The position numbers were made by a program, and so were the translations under genes. A DNA stretch of 64,000 nucleotides from Proteobacteria bacterium UBA2363 (GTDB lineage Bacteria > Pseudomonadota > Gammaproteobacteria > Xanthomonadales > UBA2363), in contig DDTN01000002.1 in the NCBI GenBank assembly GCA_002344355.1, forward strand, positions 19,593 through 83,592. The letters are read 5' to 3'. Below the pieces are notes generated by a model. That model did not search any database. It had not been told where the DNA came from and was given only the letters and a program-made list of their open reading frames with translations. Positions 60,322 to 64,000 of this stretch are shown piece by piece. The stretch's first letter is position 1. Each line of letters starts with the position of its first letter.

Positions 60322-61629
60322 ATGAAAGTGCTCGTGATCGGCGGCGGCGGCCGCGAACATGCCCTGGCCTGGAAGCTGGCGCGCTCGCCGAAGGTCGAGG
60401 AGGTCATCGTCGCGCCCGGCAATGCCGGCACCGCGCGCGAGCCGGGCCTGCGCAATGCGGCGGTCGCCGCCACCGACCTCGACGGCCTGCTCGCCCTGGC
60501 GCGCGACGAGGACATCGGCCTGACCGTGGTCGGCCCCGAGGCGCCGCTGGCGGCGGGCCTGGTCGACCGCTTCCAGGCCGCCGGCCTGCCCTGCTTCGGC
60601 CCCAGCCGGGCCGCCGCGCAGCTCGAGGCCTCCAAGGCCTTCAGCAAGGACTTTCTCGCCCGGCACGGCATTCCGACCGCCCGCTACGCGGTTTTCGAGT
60701 CGCTGGAACCCGCCCTGGCGTACGTGCGCGAGCAGGGCGCGCCGATCGTGGTCAAGGCCGATGGCCTGGCCGCCGGCAAGGGGGTCACCGTGGCGACCAC
60801 GCTGGCAGAGGCCGAGGCCGCGCTGCGCGACTGCTTCGGCGGTGGCCTGGGTGGTGCCGGCGCGCGCGTGGTGGTCGAGGAGTTCCTGGACGGCGAGGAG
60901 GCCAGCTACATCGTGGTCGCCGCCGGCCGTCGCTTCGTGGCGATGGCGAGCTCGCAGGACCACAAGCGCCTGGGCGAGGCCGACACCGGCCCCAACACCG
61001 GGGGGATGGGCGCCTACTCGCCGGCGCCGGTGGTGACGCCGGCGATCGCCGCGCGCATCGAGGCCGAGGTGATCGCGCCGACCCTGGCCGGCATGGCCGA
61101 CGAGGGCCGGCCGTTCACCGGGTTCCTGTACGCCGGCATCATGGTGATGGCCGACGGCACGCCGAAGGTGCTGGAGTTCAACGTGCGCTTCGGCGACCCG
61201 GAGACCCAGCCGGTGATGCTGCGCCTGCGCTCGGACCTGGTCGAGGTGCTCGAGGCCGCGCTGGACGGGCATCCCGATGCGGTGACGCCCGAGTGGGATC
61301 CGCGCCCCAGCCTGGGCGTCGTCATGGCCGCCGCCGGCTATCCGGCAAGCGTGCGCACCGGCGACGCCATCGACGGACTGGACGCCGGCGACGCCGACCA
61401 GGTCAAGGTCTTCCATGCCGGCACCGCCCTGGCGGACGACGGCCGCGTGCGGACGGCGGGCGGCCGGGTGCTCACCGTCTGCGCGCTCGGCGACGATGTC
61501 CTCCAGGCCCGGGACCGCGCCCTGGCGCGCGTCGACACGATCGCCTTCGCCGGAGCCCAGCACCGGCGCGACATCGGCTGGCGGGCGATCGCCCGCGATG
61601 CGCCCGGTCCGCGCCTGGCGGACCGTTGA
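60322..61629 (+). CDS. purD: Phosphoribosylamine-glycine ligase
   Basis: PurD joins phosphoribosylamine and glycine with ATP in purine synthesis. The 435-residue protein starts KVLVIGGGGREHALAWKLAR and has GPEAPLAAGLVDRF, the ATP-grasp core KADGLAAGKGVTV, the signature RFGDPETQPVMLRL and a normal C-terminal domain. It is a single gene here, without purH next to it. Its end is only seven bases from the convergent receptor gene. Confidence 0.96.
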   Translation: MKVLVIGGGGREHALAWKLARSPKVEEVIVAPGNAGTAREPGLRNAAVAATDLDGLLALARDEDIGLTVVGPEAPLAAGLVDRFQAAGLPCFGPSRAAAQLEASKAFSKDFLARHGIPTARYAVFESLEPALAYVREQGAPIVVKADGLAAGKGVTVATTLAEAEAALRDCFGGGLGGAGARVVVEEFLDGEEASYIVVAAGRRFVAMASSQDHKRLGEADTGPNTGGMGAYSPAPVVTPAIAARIEAEVIAPTLAGMADEGRPFTGFLYAGIMVMADGTPKVLEFNVRFGDPETQPVMLRLRSDLVEVLEAALDGHPDAVTPEWDPRPSLGVVMAAAGYPASVRTGDAIDGLDAGDADQVKVFHAGTALADDGRVRTAGGRVLTVCALGDDVLQARDRALARVDTIAFAGAQHRRDIGWRAIARDAPGPRLADR

Positions 61630-61636
61630 GTCAGGC

Positions 61637-63736
61637 TCAGAAGCGCCAGTCCAGCGCCAGCGACAGGTTGCGGCCGGGCTCGTCCAGCCCGGAGCCGTGC
61701 TCGCGATACCGCTTGTCGGCGAGGTTGGCGGCGGTGACCTGCAGCATCACCGCCTCGGTGGCCTGCCAGCCCAGGCGCGCGTTGACGGTGGCCCAGCCGG
61801 CCGTGCCCTGCGGGTTGATGCGGGCGTCGCTGGCATCGCGCGGGCTCAGCCGGTCCTGGCGACCGGCGTACACGCTCCAGCCCTCCAGCTCCCAGCCCGG
61901 GGCGAACGCCCAGCGCGCGCCCAGCTTGCCGAACAGGGGCGGAATCCGGTCGGCCGGGTATTCGTCGCCCGCGAAGCGCTCGTCGCCGCGCATCCAGGTG
62001 GCGGTGGCGTAGAGCTGCCACTCCGGCCCGGGCATCCAGCGCAGGCCCGATTCCAGGCCCTCGAGGACCAGCCGGGTGGCGTTGCGCGACTGCACGATGG
62101 CCCGCCCGCTGTCGGTGAAGTCGCCGGTCAGCACCGAGGTGATCTTGTCCCGGTAGTTGGAGCGGAACGCCATCAGCTCCCACTGCCAGACCGGATCGAC
62201 ATACTTCAGGCCCAGGTCGAAGGTGTTCACCGTCTCGGGGGACAGGTCCGGGTTCGGGATGTTGAAGCGGTTGCTGGGACGGTCGCCGAAGCTGCCCAGG
62301 TCGAAGATGTTGGGGGCCCGGAAGCCGCGGCCTGCGTTGCCGACCAGGCGCAGGTCCTCGCCCAGCTTGTAGGCGAATCCCAGGTGGCCGTTGACGTCCG
62401 AGGGCGACAGCGACACGCCGATGCCGTTGCCGGTGGCGGGCAGGTCGATCTCGAAGCGGCTGTAGCGCAGGCCGAGGTTGATGTCCAGGCGGTCGGTGAC
62501 CAGCCAGTCGTCCGCCACGTAGGCGGCCAGCGAGGCCATCGTCGAGCCGTCCGGGTAGCGGCTCGGCCGCGCGGTCAGCGCACCGGTATCGACATCCAGC
62601 CGCTCCCGGAAGCTGTCGACGCGGTCGTCGTACCACTCCACGCCGTAGGTCAGGAAGTGGCGTTCGCCCAGGGTCTTGGTCATCTGCGCGGTGACGCCCC
62701 GCAGGGTGCTGGCATTGCGCTCGATGTCGCGGTTCGGCGTGCCGGTGTCGCGGGTGGTGCGGTCGTCGACGACCTTCTGGCGGCCCAGATGGATCTCGAC
62801 GTCGTCGGCGAACGGCAGGGCATCGGTGTAGCGATAGCGCAGATGGCCGAACTCCCGGGCCTGCGGCTTGAACAGGAACTCCGCGTTGTCCGGCTGGGTC
62901 TGCCCGAAACCCGGCACCAGGGCATCGTGGCGGGGCGTCTCCGGCTGCTTGCTGTACTGGAAAGAGGCCATCAGCGCATGCGCGCTGCCGGCCGGCGTCA
63001 GCAGCAGCTTGAGGTCGCCGCCGCGCTGCTGGAACTGGGTGAACGGCAGGCGCTCGCCGCCGCCGACCCGCAAGGTGCCGACGTCCTGCCAGCTCACGCC
63101 GCCGGTGATGGCCAGTCCTTCGCGGCCGGCCTCGAACCCGGCGCGGCCATGCCAGCTGCGGTCGGCGCTGGACCAGCGCCCCCGCAGCAGGCCGCCCGCC
63201 TGCCAGTCCGCGCCCGTGAACCGCGGCTCGGGGGTCAGGAACTGCACGACGCCGCCCATGGCGTCGCTGCCGTACAGCGTCGACATCGGGCCGCGCACCG
63301 CCTCGATGCCCGCCAGGTTGAGCGGGTCGACCAGGGCCAGGTACTGGTTCGGCGCGTTCCGGAAGAAGGCGTTGTTGAGCCGGAAGCCGTCCACCAGGTG
63401 CAGGACCTCGGAACCCTTGAGGCCACGGATGACGACCACGCCCTGGCCCGGGGTGGTCTGCTGCACGTAGGTGCCGGGCTCGCCATGCAGGAGGTCGGCG
63501 ACGGTCTGCGGGGCCATCCGCAGGATCTCGTCGGCGTCGACCACGGTGACCGCCACCGGGATCTCCAGCGCCGCCTCCTCGCGTCGGGTCGCGGTGACCT
63601 GCACGCGGTCGAGGCGGCGCGCCGACTCCGCGCCGTCGTCGACGCTGTCCAGCGCATCGGCACGCGCGCCGGGGACAGGCAGGAACAGGACGAGCGCGAC
63701 GACGCCGGCCAGCAAGGTCGGTGGGGAACAGCGCAT
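61637..63736 (-). CDS. TonB-dependent outer-membrane receptor
   Basis: The 699-residue protein has a signal peptide (LLAGVVALVLFLPVPGARA). A TonB-box-like start of the plug follows (RVQVTATRREEAA), then a plug with IRGLKGSEVLHLVDGFRLNN and GPMSTLYGSDAMGGVVQFLT. The 22-strand barrel ends in the C-terminal phenylalanine (LSLALDWRF). Blocks FRAPNIFDLG and NPDLSPETVNTFDLGLKY are common among heme and catecholate receptors, but the ligand is not decided. GGAG six bases before ATG 63736 makes this the better start; an ATG two codons upstream is possible. No cobalamin riboswitch is seen upstream. Confidence 0.92.
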   Translation of the reverse strand: MRCSPPTLLAGVVALVLFLPVPGARADALDSVDDGAESARRLDRVQVTATRREEAALEIPVAVTVVDADEILRMAPQTVADLLHGEPGTYVQQTTPGQGVVVIRGLKGSEVLHLVDGFRLNNAFFRNAPNQYLALVDPLNLAGIEAVRGPMSTLYGSDAMGGVVQFLTPEPRFTGADWQAGGLLRGRWSSADRSWHGRAGFEAGREGLAITGGVSWQDVGTLRVGGGERLPFTQFQQRGGDLKLLLTPAGSAHALMASFQYSKQPETPRHDALVPGFGQTQPDNAEFLFKPQAREFGHLRYRYTDALPFADDVEIHLGRQKVVDDRTTRDTGTPNRDIERNASTLRGVTAQMTKTLGERHFLTYGVEWYDDRVDSFRERLDVDTGALTARPSRYPDGSTMASLAAYVADDWLVTDRLDINLGLRYSRFEIDLPATGNGIGVSLSPSDVNGHLGFAYKLGEDLRLVGNAGRGFRAPNIFDLGSFGDRPSNRFNIPNPDLSPETVNTFDLGLKYVDPVWQWELMAFRSNYRDKITSVLTGDFTDSGRAIVQSRNATRLVLEGLESGLRWMPGPEWQLYATATWMRGDERFAGDEYPADRIPPLFGKLGARWAFAPGWELEGWSVYAGRQDRLSPRDASDARINPQGTAGWATVNARLGWQATEAVMLQVTAANLADKRYREHGSGLDEPGRNLSLALDWRF

Positions 63737-63973
63737 GGGCATCTCCGGGGGAGGGTCGGCAGCGCTGGACTGCGCCGACCGGACCGGAAGGGTACCGCCC
63801 ATGGGGCATCGAAGGAATCGCCATCGGACCCATCGCCCGCTCGGCCTGACGCGCGAAGCCGCGGCAACGGGCGCGAACACCGGAGCCGACCGCGCCGAAA
63901 ACCCCGGACGGCAGCCTGCGGACACCGCCCGGGTGCGGACGGTCGATCCGGCCACCGGTGCGTATGGCGCAGC

Positions 63974-64000
63974 AAAAAGGGCGGGGGATCGCTCCCCCGC
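63974..64000 (-). terminator. Intrinsic terminator for a minus-strand gene beyond the right edge
   Basis: GCGGGGGA at 63981-63988 pairs with TCCCCCGC at 63993-64000 around TCGC. On the minus strand it is followed by CC and TTTTT (63974-63978 complement). It should end a gene that lies to the right of the window. Confidence 0.75.

Noticed and set aside
63737..63960. Cobalamin riboswitch upstream of the TonB-dependent receptor
   Set aside because: I looked for the B12 box and core helices and found none; the receptor's ligand stays open.

Overview
The window is a 64 kb piece of a very GC-rich gammaproteobacterial chromosome, most likely from the Lysobacterales (Xanthomonadales), Rhodanobacteraceae-like. 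The reasons are: a polA gene followed by an RNA that looks like sX13, a small RNA described only from Xanthomonadaceae; exported proteins ending in a short FADGF-type tail; palindromic GGGGTCAGAGTCACTTTCC elements and GC-rich heptamer repeats of the kind I associate with this order; and tetrameric-type glycyl-tRNA synthetase. The taxonomic call is an inference from these marks. It is ordinary chromosome with no phage, plasmid, CRISPR array or complete insertion sequence. Forty-eight protein genes and two RNA candidates are supported.

Layout. 1-5.5 kb: end of tatC, a small basic protein behind a structured leader, glyQ-glyS, and an FMN reductase. 5.6-10.3 kb (minus): a translationally coupled three-gene 2-oxoacid:ferredoxin oxidoreductase with an FAD/iron-sulfur partner. 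10.5-14.3 kb: an exported DUF5694-like protein, a Tat-exported multicopper oxidase, and an ECF sigma factor with its membrane partner. 14.4-31.2 kb: a cell-envelope and regulatory stretch, with an S9 peptidase lipoprotein, two paralogous short-chain dehydrogenases with signal peptides, a CHRD protein, two further exported proteins that share an upstream 17-bp motif, a membrane kinase with a DNA-binding domain, a BNR/sortilin-repeat protein, a response regulator and a tandem DUF4394 protein. 31.4-36.6 kb (minus): an SLC13 permease, a DsbA-fold isomerase and a molybdopterin oxidoreductase that carries an in-frame palindromic element. 36.8-41.9 kb: a SIMPL protein, a proline-rich membrane protein and a TRAP transporter whose binding-protein gene faces its permease genes. 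42-46.9 kb: polA, the sX13-like RNA, an MgtC-family protein, hemF and a small exported protein.

47.1-49.6 kb: a fused FakA-FakB-like fatty-acid kinase overlapping plsY. This would be a two-gene route from free fatty acid through acyl phosphate to lysophosphatidate. 49.6-54.3 kb: an MliC lipoprotein, a MOSC protein, dinB, sodC, an RcnB-like protein and an unknown exported protein. 54.3-61.6 kb: aceE, a candidate small RNA or attenuator, a 62-residue membrane protein, maeB and purD. 61.6-63.7 kb: a TonB-dependent receptor, then a terminator for a gene beyond the right edge.

Physiology. The set suggests an aerobic heterotroph with both pyruvate dehydrogenase and a ferredoxin-type 2-oxoacid oxidoreductase, uptake of organic anions by TRAP and SLC13 systems, and a Tat pathway with at least two substrates encoded here (multicopper oxidase and DctP). 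Several promoters sit so close to their start codons that leaderless transcription is likely, and many gene junctions use 4-base start/stop overlaps. The strongest leads are the FakAB-PlsY pair, the in-frame palindromic insertion, the FADGF tails, the possible CUG start of hemF and the RNA candidate upstream of aceE.
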